Of a stretch of 18,150 nt of DNA, positions 7,798 through 15,420 are shown one piece after another; position 1 is the stretch's first letter, and each line of letters begins with the position of its first letter. This DNA comes from Coriobacteriales bacterium. GTDB lineage: Bacteria > Actinomycetota > Coriobacteriia > Coriobacteriales > UBA8131. Made by a program: the position numbers and the translations under genes. The notes under the pieces are model-generated. The model saw nothing but the letters and a program-made list of their open reading frames with translations, did no database searches and was not told where the DNA came from. The stretch is from NCBI GenBank assembly GCA_031286975.1, contig JAITTM010000006.1:1-18150 (forward strand). The letters run 5' to 3'.

Positions 7798-7848
7798 AGG
7801 CTGGCTCGCAGGCTCGCTCAGCCTCGAACAGCACACTGTGCTGTTCGA
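7798..7848. promoter_or_regulatory. Perfect 25-base dyad plus adjacent small repeats between whiA and gap
   Basis: On the plus strand TCGAACAGCACA (7824-7835), one central C (7836) and TGTGCTGTTCGA (7837-7848) form a perfect palindrome with 12-base arms. Folded as RNA it gives an 11-bp stem with a 3-base loop. Next to it are two tandem 8-mers, GGCTCGCA (7803-7810) and GGCTCGCT (7811-7818), and AGGCT copies at 7798-7802 and 7810-7814 that can each pair with AGCCT at 7820-7824. No T-run follows in the leftward direction. It could be the whiA-side terminator of a type lacking a U tail, an operator for gap, or a leader RNA structure. Confidence 0.65.
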
Positions 7849-7900
7849 CCTTTCACCGTACCACCGATTTTGCCCTACCGGATGTGCAGCCCCTTTGAAA

Positions 7901-8824
7901 CTAGTTGCTCGCAAGATACTCCTGTGCAATCGCCTCGATTCTTCTGACTCTATGATACACGGCAGACTTGGAGAGTGGGGGCTTGGCCAGCTCCCCCAAC
8001 TCCCTAAGGGAAACTTCAGGGTGCGAAAGGCGCAGGCGTGCCAGTTCCTGAAGCGCAGGCGGCAGCGAGTCGATACCCCGTTTCTCGATAAGCAAGCGGA
8101 TGGCCTTGACCTGCTCGAGCGAAGCGTCGATCGACTTGGCCTGATTGGCCATCTCGGCGTTCAGACGACGGTTCACATCGTTGCGTACCGACTTGGTGAC
8201 ACGCACGTTCTCCATCGCGAGCATACTGCGGTGGGCACCCACCAAGGCCAGAAAATCGAGGATGGGCTCGGCGCCTTTGATGTAGACGATGTAGTTGCCG
8301 CGGCGTCTCTGCGTGCGTGACGGGATGGAGGATTTGGTGAGCAGAGCCACCAGGCCGTTTGCCAGCGCCTCGTGCCCGCAGGTGAGCTCAAAATGGAAGT
8401 CGCCCCGTGGATCCGAGATAAAGCCGCCACCCAAGAAGGCACCGCGCAGATACGATGCCGTGCAGCAGGGCTTCTTTGCAAGTGAGGGGTCGATGCCCAG
8501 CTCCAGGCCCGAAGGCGAGATGATGCCCATATCGCGAATCGCATCCTCAAGTCCCAGTTGGGCAGGCACGGTAATCAGGTAGTTATAGGTCTTATGCAGC
8601 ACGCTTTTGCGCGTGGTGATCTCGGTCTTGAGCTTATAGATGTCATGCAAAAGCCGCACGGCAGTGCGAGCGACCGGTGCGGTTTCTGTGGTTATCTCAA
8701 GGCGATACTTGCCAGAGAGCTTGCCCTCTATGCGGATAAGCGCGGAGAGCTCCGCCTTCTTGCAGGCAGCATGCTCGGGCTCGATGCGCGAGAGCTCGTC
8801 TTTTACTTCTGCGGTGAAGGACAC
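7901..8824 (-). CDS. whiA: DNA-binding protein WhiA
   Basis: WhiA is a conserved DNA-binding protein of Gram-positive bacteria. In Streptomyces it works with WhiB to switch on sporulation and division genes, and in Bacillus it affects division and metabolism. The 307-residue sequence has the standard layout: N-terminus M-S-F-T-A-E-V-K-D-E-L, a degenerate LAGLIDADG homing-endonuclease-like fold with Y-L-R-G-A-F-L-G-G-G-F-I-S-D-P at 125-139, conserved N-R-R-L-N-A-E-M-A-N at 218-227, and a C-terminal helix-turn-helix at about 270-296 (S-L-R-E-L-G...L-S-K-S-A-V-Y-H-R). The start is GTG at 8822-8824, chosen because it yields the canonical N-terminus. It lies 22 bases inside yvcK, so the two are probably translationally coupled. 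In a non-sporulating actinobacterium its role would lie in division or chromosome control. Confidence 0.97.
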   Translation of the reverse strand: MSFTAEVKDELSRIEPEHAACKKAELSALIRIEGKLSGKYRLEITTETAPVARTAVRLLHDIYKLKTEITTRKSVLHKTYNYLITVPAQLGLEDAIRDMGIISPSGLELGIDPSLAKKPCCTASYLRGAFLGGGFISDPRGDFHFELTCGHEALANGLVALLTKSSIPSRTQRRRGNYIVYIKGAEPILDFLALVGAHRSMLAMENVRVTKSVRNDVNRRLNAEMANQAKSIDASLEQVKAIRLLIEKRGIDSLPPALQELARLRLSHPEVSLRELGELAKPPLSKSAVYHRVRRIEAIAQEYLASN

Positions 8825-9867
8825 GCCCGTAAGACCCCCTCGAGTACCTCTGACAGAGCATTCATATCATGCCATGTGGGTCGTATGGGGTCAACCAGAT
8901 TGCGGATAAGCAACTGCGGCCCCTGTGCCCGTATCTGCTGCGCGAGCTCATCGTCGATCGCCACGCGTCGGATGCTCCCCTGCTGTGCTGGCGCGGGCGG
9001 CACAGCAGGCGCGACCGTATCCGGCCCCACCGCCTCGAACATCGCCGTGATGGTGCCTGGCTTGCGTGCCACGGTGGGATCCTGATGCGCCACCACATAG
9101 TCGAGCAGGCCCCGCATACCGTGGTAGAGCAGGGCCTCCACCAGCTCCGCACTCGTGAGCCCCCAGGTCTCACCCTGCATGTCGGCAAGGGAGCAGAGAA
9201 AGACGGTTCGCGCCCTGCTCGCGGCAATCGCCTCAAGCACGCCGGGCACCAGAAGGTTGGGTATGATGGAGGTGAACAGTGAGCCCGGTCCCAACACGAT
9301 GAGGTCGGCGGCGCGCAGCGCAGCAAGCGCCGGTTGGTAGGCCAGCGGTGCCGCAGGAGTAAGCGAGACGGATTCAAGCGCCGTATCGGACGCGCAGATG
9401 GTCGCCTGTCCGTTAAGGCGACGCCCATCGCGGGTCACCCCCTTGAGCACCACGCTCTCAAGCGTGGAGGGATAGACCCGCCCCTGTGCATCAAGCAGCT
9501 CCTCGCACAGACGGATAGCCTCGGGAAACGAGCCCGTTGCGTCGGTGAGCGCCGTAAGCATCAAGTTGCCCAGGGTGTGGTCGTTCACGTAGTTGAAACG
9601 CTGTTTGAAGGCGCGCGCCCATGCGCCATCGGGGCTGGCAGCCATGGCAATCAGGCACTTGCGGATATCGCCCGGGGGCACCTTGCCCGTATGCTCGCGC
9701 AGCATACCCGAGGAGCCGCCGTCGTCCGCCATGGCAACCACCGCGCTCGTCTGCACACCGAGCGCCAGAAGCGCCTTGATGCTCACCGGCGCTCCGGTTC
9801 CGCCGCCAATGACGACTGCCTTAAGGTTGCACAGGGCAGGGGGAGTTGCGTTGTTGAATAAGCCCAC
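8803..9867 (-). CDS. yvcK: YvcK/CofD-family nucleotide-sugar-binding regulator (putative gluconeogenesis factor)
   Basis: YvcK proteins resemble CofD transferases. In Bacillus and Mycobacterium they bind UDP-sugars and influence carbon flux and cell-wall synthesis; no enzymatic reaction is established. The 354-residue protein shows G-G-G-T-G at 21-25, A-D-D-G-G-S-S-G at 47-54, P-P-G-D-I-R-K at 64-70, N-D-H-T-L-G-N-L at 95-102 and G-P-G-S-L-F-T-S-I-I-P-N-L-L-V-P-G at 193-209. A proline/alanine-rich stretch near 280-297 looks like a variable linker. The start is GTG (9865-9867) with GGGGAG six bases upstream. It begins 15 bases after rapZ and overlaps whiA by 22 bases, the classic rapZ-yvcK-whiA arrangement. 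Confidence 0.96.
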   Translation of the reverse strand: MGLFNNATPPALCNLKAVVIGGGTGAPVSIKALLALGVQTSAVVAMADDGGSSGMLREHTGKVPPGDIRKCLIAMAASPDGAWARAFKQRFNYVNDHTLGNLMLTALTDATGSFPEAIRLCEELLDAQGRVYPSTLESVVLKGVTRDGRRLNGQATICASDTALESVSLTPAAPLAYQPALAALRAADLIVLGPGSLFTSIIPNLLVPGVLEAIAASRARTVFLCSLADMQGETWGLTSAELVEALLYHGMRGLLDYVVAHQDPTVARKPGTITAMFEAVGPDTVAPAVPPAPAQQGSIRRVAIDDELAQQIRAQGPQLLIRNLVDPIRPTWHDMNALSEVLEGVLRACPSPQK

Positions 9868-9882
9868 GGTCTTCTCCCCTGC

Positions 9883-10800
9883 TTAAGAGACCTCGGCCAG
9901 GGCAAGGTCACGGTGCGTCGTGGTGGTGAGATAACCCGACTGCCTGAGGTAGGAGCCGGTGTCCTCCGCCAGAACCACGCTGCGGTGCTGACCGCCCGTG
10001 CAGCCCACGCCGATGGAGAGGTTCTGCTTGCCCTCAGCCACATAGCCCGGCATGATCACGTCAAGCAGGGCGTGCCAACTCGTGATAAAACGCTGCGTCT
10101 CGTCGCGGTTGAGCACAAAGTCGCAGACCGTCTGGTCAAGACCGGTGAGCGCCCGCAGATCCGCCTCGTAGTAGGGGTTGGGCAAGAAACGCACGTCGAT
10201 GACGATGTCGGCGTCGAAAGGGGTACCGTGTTTGAAGCCGAACGAGAACACCGAGACACGCAGGCTTTCTTGGTCGGTCTGTTGGGAGAATATCGCGCGT
10301 ATCTGTTTGCGCAGCTCGCGCGGCTCGAGCTCCGAGGTCTCGATGACGAAGTTGGCCATCTCGTGCGCCTCGCTGAGCAGCTCGCGCTCGCGCTGGATGC
10401 CAGCCGTAATGGTCATGCCGCCCTCGCAGAGTGGATGCCGGCGGCGGTTCGCCTTGAAGCGTGCAAGCAGGGCATCGTCGCGCGAATCGAGGAAGATGAC
10501 AGTGAAGGAAAGACCCGCCTCAGCGATATGGGTGAGCTCCACCTTAAGCTCGGGAAAGAACTCCTTAGCGCGCAGGTCGCATACAACCGCCAGCTTGCGG
10601 CTACCACCAGCGGGAAGCCCCGCAAGCGATACCAGATTAATGAGCAGTTTGGGCGGTAGATTGTCGATGCAGAAATAGCCCATATCCTCAAAGGTATGCA
10701 TGGCTTCAGTGCGTCCGGCGCCGGACATGCCGGTGATGATAACAAGGTCGGGCCCTGCTGCCGCGTCTTCCGGGAGCGCCGTTTCTAACTGTGCATCCAT
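9883..10800 (-). CDS. rapZ: RapZ family nucleotide-binding protein (RNase adapter/YvcJ homologue)
   Basis: This is a P-loop protein of the RapZ/YvcJ family. In E. coli RapZ steers decay of the GlmZ small RNA and senses glucosamine-6-phosphate; in Gram-positive bacteria the role is less clear, though NTPase activity is known. The 305-residue sequence has the Walker A-like G-M-S-G-A-G-R-T at 24-31 (Arg in place of Lys, which I recall being usual in actinobacterial members), D-N-L-P-P at 46-50, F-S-F-G-F-K-H-G at 185-192, R-F-L-P-N-P-Y at 204-210 and G-C-T-G-G-Q-H-R-S-V at 266-275. The first 17 or so residues are a variable leader. The ATG (10798-10800) is preceded by AAGGAG seven bases upstream. 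A likely promoter lies at 10843-10870, so rapZ-yvcK-whiA can be transcribed independently of the kinase upstream. Confidence 0.96.
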   Translation of the reverse strand: MDAQLETALPEDAAAGPDLVIITGMSGAGRTEAMHTFEDMGYFCIDNLPPKLLINLVSLAGLPAGGSRKLAVVCDLRAKEFFPELKVELTHIAEAGLSFTVIFLDSRDDALLARFKANRRRHPLCEGGMTITAGIQRERELLSEAHEMANFVIETSELEPRELRKQIRAIFSQQTDQESLRVSVFSFGFKHGTPFDADIVIDVRFLPNPYYEADLRALTGLDQTVCDFVLNRDETQRFITSWHALLDVIMPGYVAEGKQNLSIGVGCTGGQHRSVVLAEDTGSYLRQSGYLTTTTHRDLALAEVS

Positions 10801-10842
10801 GGCTTGTCTCCTTCGCCGTAGTCTTCTGAACTGCGTGTTTCA

Positions 10843-10870
10843 AGTGTAGCAGAAAGGCCGAGGTCTTGAA
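10843..10870 (-). promoter_or_regulatory. Candidate promoter for rapZ-yvcK-whiA
   Basis: On the minus strand an extended -10, TGC-TACACT, covers 10843-10851. A weak -35-like TTCAAG lies at 10865-10870, 16 bases before the -10 hexamer. It is about 40 bases before the rapZ ATG. The -35 is poor, so the extended -10 carries most of the evidence. Confidence 0.5.
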
Positions 10871-10887
10871 TGCACAATCGCCTTGGA

Positions 10888-10907
10888 CCTCTATTGCTCC
10901 TCTATTG
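10888..10907. repeat. Direct repeat with 11-base period upstream of the rapZ promoter
   Basis: CCTCTATTG occurs at 10888-10896 and again at 10899-10907 with two bases between them, so the copies are one helical turn apart. They lie 18-37 bases upstream of the putative -35 of rapZ, where an activator or response regulator could bind. The repeat is seen directly; the regulatory role is inferred. Confidence 0.55.
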
Positions 10908-10917
10908 TCGAATCAGA

Positions 10918-13248
10918 CTACTGGGAGCGGCGCAGGTATATCCTCAGCATCCGGAGAACCTCTTCGAGGTTGAGCGGCTTGCCAACGTGAGCGTTCATGC
11001 CGGCCGCCAATGCCTGCTCGATGTCCTCGCGAAACACGTTGGCTGTCATGGCGACTATGGGTATGCTGCGAGCGTATGCGAGGGGAAGAGCACGGATGTT
11101 GCGCGTTGCCTCATAGCCGTCCATCCCGGGCATCCGCACGTCCATGAAGATCATCTCGTAGCGCTCGGGATCCTGCTTGAACATCGCGAGTGCCTCTGCT
11201 CCGTCGTGCGCCCAGTCGATGGTGAGCGCCGTGGGCTTCAACAACCCACAGACGACCTCCTTGTTGACCTCGACATCCTCCGCCAACAGGATGGTGTGAC
11301 CCGCAAAATCCATCGAATCGCCAAAGGATCCGTCCTCAAGCGCGCGCTTTGGCTGCTCCCCGGACAGCTGCTTCTCTGTGCCGATGTCCAGCTCGACCGT
11401 GAAGAAGAAGGTCGAACCCTTGCCCAGCTCGGATTTCATCCAAATCGTACCCTGCATCAACTCCACTATCTGCTTTGAGATGGCCAGCCCCAGGCCCGTG
11501 CCGCCATACCGGCGAGTGATGCCGGCATCTGCCTGCTCAAACGAGGTGAAGAGCCGCTTTTGCTGCTCCTCGCTTATGCCGATCCCCGTGTCGATGATCT
11601 CGAACTGCAGGACACACCAGTCATCCGCCTTTGAGAGAAGCGTGCAGTTCAGCTGGATCGAGCCCCACTCCGGCGTGAATTTGACGGCGTTTGACAGCAG
11701 ATTGGTGATGACCTGCGCAAGGCGTTGCTCGTCGCCCAGCAATACGGCAGGAATCGCCGTGTCGGTGTTGATGGTGAAGCGCTGGTGCTTCTCCTCAACG
11801 CGATGGCTGTTGATCGTCTGCACCTTTTGCAGCATCTGGTCGAAACGAAACAGGGCACGTGAGAGCTCGAACCTGCGTGCCTCGATCTTGGACATATCCA
11901 ACACGTCGTTGATGACACCCAACAGGTGTTTCGAAGCGGCCTCTATCTTACCTAGGCACTCGTCCTTTTCCTCCGTTGTATCGGCAAAACGGGCGATGGT
12001 GGTCATCCCTATGATCGCGTTCATGGGCGTGCGCATCTCATGGCTCATGTTGGCCAGGAATTCGGATTTTGCCCGATTGGCTGCCGCCTCGCCCTCGATC
12101 CGCTTCTGAAGCGTATCCACCATCGAATGCAGTGCCTGCGCCAGTTTCTTGCTCTCGCCCCGCCCCGTGACGTTGAGCTTCTGATGCAGGCTGTGTATGG
12201 TTTTCTCCGAGGCTCCGTACTCGCCGCTTGAGATGATCTCAGACGCCTCAATGAGCTGCTCGATAGGACGCACAATACCACGTGCCAAAAAGAAGACAAT
12301 AATAAAGCTGAGGAGAAGGGCAGCCACCGTGGCATAGAGGATGGTGCGCAGAAGGTCGAAGGACGATGCCTCCATCTCACTTCTGTCAAAGACCACCGCC
12401 AGCTTCCAGCCCGTGCTCTCCATGGTGTGCAGCACGATGTGCTCATCGACCCCGCGCTCGCCCACTCCATCCAGGACACCATCTGGTTGCTCTGCCATGG
12501 CCTTACGGATATCGGGATAGTCAATGGGTGGCAAGCTGACGTACTCTGGGTGATGCCCGTCCACGATGATCCGCCCGTTCCTGTCAAACACCACCAGATA
12601 GCCTGTTTCGAGGATGCTGCGGGCATAGAGGTCGCTGGTAAGTGTCTCCAGCCGGTAGTCGATACCCAAAAGGCCAAGCGGTTCGTTGTCCGCGTCGTAG
12701 GTCTTGACCACGATACTGGTCACCAGGTTACCGGTGGTTGTTGTCTGGTAGGGTGTGGCGATGGTGACCTCATCCGTGCTTGCCATTGCCTCCACATACC
12801 ACGGGCGAACACGGGGATCATAGCCTGCCAGTTTATACAGCCCATCAGGCGCCTGGGCGTATTGCCCGTCATCGTTTGCCAAAAACACCAGATCGTAGTT
12901 GTCGTTTGAGGCAAAGACCCTGACAAACTCGTCATAGATCGCCTGCTCGTAGGCCGGAAAATCCCCATAGCGCAGGGGCGTATCCTCCGTGGTATCGGTA
13001 TAGCTGGTCAGTTTTTCCCGCGAATCGCATACCAGGTCAAGCGTCGCAAGATAGCGGGCACTCATGATGCCCGGCTCAAGGAAGGTGTTGATGCGCTCGT
13101 CCACGCGTTCAAGCTGACTGACGGCAAGCTCGTCGAACGACTTCACTGAGGCAGCCCGAGCGGAATTAAAGGCTATATAGGCTATCCCCCCGCAGGCAAC
13201 GCAGAGGCACAAGGTAAAGGTCAGGATAAGGCGCGCGCGAATCGACAT
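10918..13248 (-). CDS. Hybrid sensor histidine kinase (dCache-HAMP-HisKA-HATPase-REC)
   Basis: This is a 776-residue membrane sensor. TM1 is about 7-29. An extracellular double-Cache domain (about 30-300) contains Y-D-P-R-V-R-P-W-Y at 143-151 and G-I-D-Y at 195-198. TM2 is about 301-323, followed by a HAMP linker to about 385. The kinase has an H-box S-H-E-M-R-T-P-M-N with phosphoacceptor H403, N-box N-L-L-S-N-A-V-K-F at 516-524, G1 D-T-G-I-G-I-S at 553-559 and G2 G-G-T-G-L-G-L-A-I-S at 582-591. The C-terminal receiver has acidic E657/D658, phosphoacceptor D703 in F-M-D-V-R-M-P-G-M-D-G, T735 and K757. All catalytic residues are intact. There is no Hpt or DNA-binding output domain and no adjacent response regulator, so its partner lies elsewhere. 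The ATG at 13246-13248 has AAGGGG six bases upstream and its own promoter at 13284-13292. The ligand is unknown; an amino acid is possible. Confidence 0.95.
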   Translation of the reverse strand: MSIRARLILTFTLCLCVACGGIAYIAFNSARAASVKSFDELAVSQLERVDERINTFLEPGIMSARYLATLDLVCDSREKLTSYTDTTEDTPLRYGDFPAYEQAIYDEFVRVFASNDNYDLVFLANDDGQYAQAPDGLYKLAGYDPRVRPWYVEAMASTDEVTIATPYQTTTTGNLVTSIVVKTYDADNEPLGLLGIDYRLETLTSDLYARSILETGYLVVFDRNGRIIVDGHHPEYVSLPPIDYPDIRKAMAEQPDGVLDGVGERGVDEHIVLHTMESTGWKLAVVFDRSEMEASSFDLLRTILYATVAALLLSFIIVFFLARGIVRPIEQLIEASEIISSGEYGASEKTIHSLHQKLNVTGRGESKKLAQALHSMVDTLQKRIEGEAAANRAKSEFLANMSHEMRTPMNAIIGMTTIARFADTTEEKDECLGKIEAASKHLLGVINDVLDMSKIEARRFELSRALFRFDQMLQKVQTINSHRVEEKHQRFTINTDTAIPAVLLGDEQRLAQVITNLLSNAVKFTPEWGSIQLNCTLLSKADDWCVLQFEIIDTGIGISEEQQKRLFTSFEQADAGITRRYGGTGLGLAISKQIVELMQGTIWMKSELGKGSTFFFTVELDIGTEKQLSGEQPKRALEDGSFGDSMDFAGHTILLAEDVEVNKEVVCGLLKPTALTIDWAHDGAEALAMFKQDPERYEMIFMDVRMPGMDGYEATRNIRALPLAYARSIPIVAMTANVFREDIEQALAAGMNAHVGKPLNLEEVLRMLRIYLRRSQ

Positions 13249-13283
13249 AAATCACCCCTTGGATACTCGCGGACATACCCAGT

Positions 13284-13292
13284 ATTATAGCA
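13284..13292 (-). promoter_or_regulatory. Extended -10 promoter of the histidine kinase
   Basis: On the minus strand TGC-TATAAT (13284-13292) is a perfect -10 hexamer with an extended TGN element. No good -35 is visible at 15-18 bases. The predicted transcript would start near 13277, giving a short leader of about 29 bases before the ATG. Confidence 0.7.
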
Positions 13293-13368
13293 AAATACCG
13301 CCGCTGAGAAGGAAGGGCGCAGTTCGTCGCGAAAGGCACACCCATGAAAACTACACAGAAGCAAACAG

Positions 13369-13404
13369 CATTCCGGGTGCCATTCCGGACATCATTCCTG
13401 TTGC
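13369..13404. repeat. Three 12-base tandem repeats over the uvrC stop codon
   Basis: Plus-strand units are CATTCCGGGTGC (13369-13380), CATTCCGGACAT (13381-13392) and CATTCCTGTTGC (13393-13404). The last unit covers the final codons and most of the stop of uvrC (TGA at 13392-13394). The rest of the 13249-13391 spacer holds the kinase promoter and leader; I see no clear terminator there. Confidence 0.75.
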
Positions 13405-15362
13405 TGCTGGGCTAAGACGGCACAAACTTCCTCGGCTACGGCGCGGGGTATGCCTTTGATGGCGGCAAGCTCATCGACGCTGGCGGCTCGTATGTGTTTG
13501 AGCGAGCCAAAGGCCCTGAGCAAAAGCTTCTTGCGTTTGGCACCGAGTCCTACCACGTCATCGAGGGCGCTCGCCGTCATGGCCTTGCCGCGCAGTTCGC
13601 GGTGATAGGTGATGGCAAAGCGATGCGCCTCGTCGCGTATCTGCTTGACTAGATAGAGCGCGGCAGACCCGCTTGGCAAAACCACGGGCTCACGCTCCTG
13701 CCAGGGCACGAACAGCTCCTCATCCTGTTTTGCCAGACCTGCCACCGGGATGTCGAGCCCCAGGGCAGCCAGTTGATCAAGCGCAGCTGTAAGCTGAGGT
13801 TTACCGCCGTCGACGATGAGCAGGTCGGGGCGTTTGCCAAAGCGCTCGTCCGCCATGCGCTCGGGTGCATAGCGACGCCCTAAAACCTCGCTCATCATGG
13901 CGAAATCGTTTGCCTCACCCGTATCGAGCCGCACCTTGAAACGACGGTACTGCGCTTTATCGGGACCGCCCGCCGTGAACACCACCATCGAGGCAACGGA
14001 ATGCTTGCCGTGGATGGTCGAGATATCGAAGCATTCGATGCGCAGGGGTGCCGCGGGCAGGGCAAGCGCGCTCTCGAGCTGGAGCAGGGCGGCGTTCTTG
14101 CGCTCCTCATCATAGCGCGTGCGCACCTTGTAGCGCATGAGGCTGTGTTTGGCGTTGCGCTGTGCAAGCTCCAGCAGTTCGTGCCGCTCGCCTCTGCTTG
14201 GCACGGTCAGACGAACCTTGGCCCCCCGCTTCGAGTCGAGTCTGGTGGTGAGCCAGCCCGCGATAACCGCGGCATCCTCAAGCTGAGTGGCAAGCACCAC
14301 CTCGCGGGGAATGCTGGTTGCCTGCTCATAGTAGCGCAGCAGGAAGGTGCCCACCAGATCCCCGTCGCTCACATCAAGGCCCTTGTCGAGGATGAACTCG
14401 TTGCTGATGATGACCACGCCCTCGCGCACGGTGAACAGGTGCACGCCGGTGATGGTCTCCTCGCGATAGAAACCTATCACATCGACGTTGAGTGTGGGGC
14501 TGAGCACGACATGCTGCCGATCCTCAAGCGAGCGCAGAGTATCAAGGCGTTTCTTGCTGCGCGCAGCACGCTCGAAATCGAGCTCAGCAGAGGCGCTGAG
14601 CATCTCGTCTTCGATCCTGGCGAGAAATTCGCGCCGATGTCCAGAGAGAAAACGCTCCACCTGCCTGACATTGCCCGCGTACTGCTCGGGGGTGCAGGCA
14701 CCCGCACAGGGCCCCGGTCCCAAGCCCACATGGTAGTCGAAACAGGGTTTGTCGTGGGAGAAAGAAGTGGGCCGCGAGGTAGCCGCTCCGTCCCCTTGTC
14801 GCGCGTCCCGCTCGGAGCTATCCTCCTTATCACCCGTGTCTTCCACTCCCTGCCCATGCTCTAACCGGCGCTTGAGGCGCTTCCACTCCACGCAACTGGC
14901 CGAGCAGATGGGCACCACGCGGCGGGCGACCTCGATCATCATGCGGGCGGCACGGGCATCGGTGTAAGGGCCAAAATAGCGTGAGCTGACGAGGGGTTTC
15001 TCACGCGTGTACTTGATGGCGGGAAACAAATCGCCTTTGGTGATGGCGATGAAGGGATAGCTCTTATCGTCCTTGAAGTCCACGTTGAACGGAGGGTTGT
15101 ATTGGTTGATGAAATTCTTCTCCAGGACCAAAGATTCGTGCTCGGACGCGGTGACGAGATACTCGAAAGAGGCGACCTGCTCCATCATGAGAGGCACCAT
15201 CGCGCGCTCATCTTGCAGGTTCGCATACTGGCGCATGCGATTGCGCAGCAACTTTGCCTTGCCCACATAGAGCACGGCACCGCTGGCGTCCTTCCACAGA
15301 TAGACACCCGGCAGCTGCGGCACGGCAGCCAACTGCTCCTTTATGCTCGGCAGATTTTCCAT
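13392..15362 (-). CDS. uvrC: Excinuclease ABC subunit C
   Basis: UvrC makes both incisions in nucleotide excision repair after recruitment by UvrB. The 656-residue protein has an N-terminal GIY-YIG nuclease (P-G-V-Y-L-W at 18-23, L-Y-V-G-K-A at 31-36, and the E-S-L-V-L-E-K-N-F-I segment near 76-85 that carries the catalytic Glu), a UVR motif at about 251-285, an RNase H-like nuclease with D446 in E-C-F-D-I-S, D518 in L-I-V-D-G-G-K-P-Q-L and H587 in Y-H-R-E-L-R, and a C-terminal helix-hairpin-helix pair at about 601-650. A hydrophilic insertion at about 166-204 lengthens the loop between C-S-A-S-C and K-P-C-F-D-Y. The ATG at 15360-15362 gives a normal N-terminus but has no good Shine-Dalgarno sequence; AAAAGG lies too far upstream. 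uvrA ends 58 bases before it on the same strand. Confidence 0.97.
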   Translation of the reverse strand: MENLPSIKEQLAAVPQLPGVYLWKDASGAVLYVGKAKLLRNRMRQYANLQDERAMVPLMMEQVASFEYLVTASEHESLVLEKNFINQYNPPFNVDFKDDKSYPFIAITKGDLFPAIKYTREKPLVSSRYFGPYTDARAARMMIEVARRVVPICSASCVEWKRLKRRLEHGQGVEDTGDKEDSSERDARQGDGAATSRPTSFSHDKPCFDYHVGLGPGPCAGACTPEQYAGNVRQVERFLSGHRREFLARIEDEMLSASAELDFERAARSKKRLDTLRSLEDRQHVVLSPTLNVDVIGFYREETITGVHLFTVREGVVIISNEFILDKGLDVSDGDLVGTFLLRYYEQATSIPREVVLATQLEDAAVIAGWLTTRLDSKRGAKVRLTVPSRGERHELLELAQRNAKHSLMRYKVRTRYDEERKNAALLQLESALALPAAPLRIECFDISTIHGKHSVASMVVFTAGGPDKAQYRRFKVRLDTGEANDFAMMSEVLGRRYAPERMADERFGKRPDLLIVDGGKPQLTAALDQLAALGLDIPVAGLAKQDEELFVPWQEREPVVLPSGSAALYLVKQIRDEAHRFAITYHRELRGKAMTASALDDVVGLGAKRKKLLLRAFGSLKHIRAASVDELAAIKGIPRAVAEEVCAVLAQQQQE

Positions 15363-15420
15363 GCAACCATAGTACCGCAGATCAGCCTTTTGAGAAGAAC
15401 AAGAGCGCGCGCGACGCAGG

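Noticed and set aside
7824..7848. SOS (LexA) box at the whiA-gap dyad
   Set aside because: The ends TCGAAC and GTTCGA match LexA half-sites of Gram-positive type, but they are 13 bases apart rather than about 4, so it does not fit a LexA operator.
7824..7848. Classical intrinsic terminator for whiA
   Set aside because: The stem is strong, but no T-run follows in the leftward direction; kept only as one of several possible roles.
9946..10712. RapZ P-loop as defective because Lys is replaced by Arg (G-M-S-G-A-G-R-T)
   Set aside because: As I recall, Arg at this position is common in actinobacterial members of the family, so it is not a sign of loss of function.
14001..14864. Plus-strand open frame (287 codons) opposite uvrC
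   Set aside because: It is fully antisense to the conserved uvrC sequence with no independent support.
15378..15380. Alternative CTG start for uvrC placed correctly after AAAAGG
   Set aside because: CTG starts are rare, and the ATG at 15360-15362 already gives the normal UvrC N-terminus; the six added residues match nothing I recognise.
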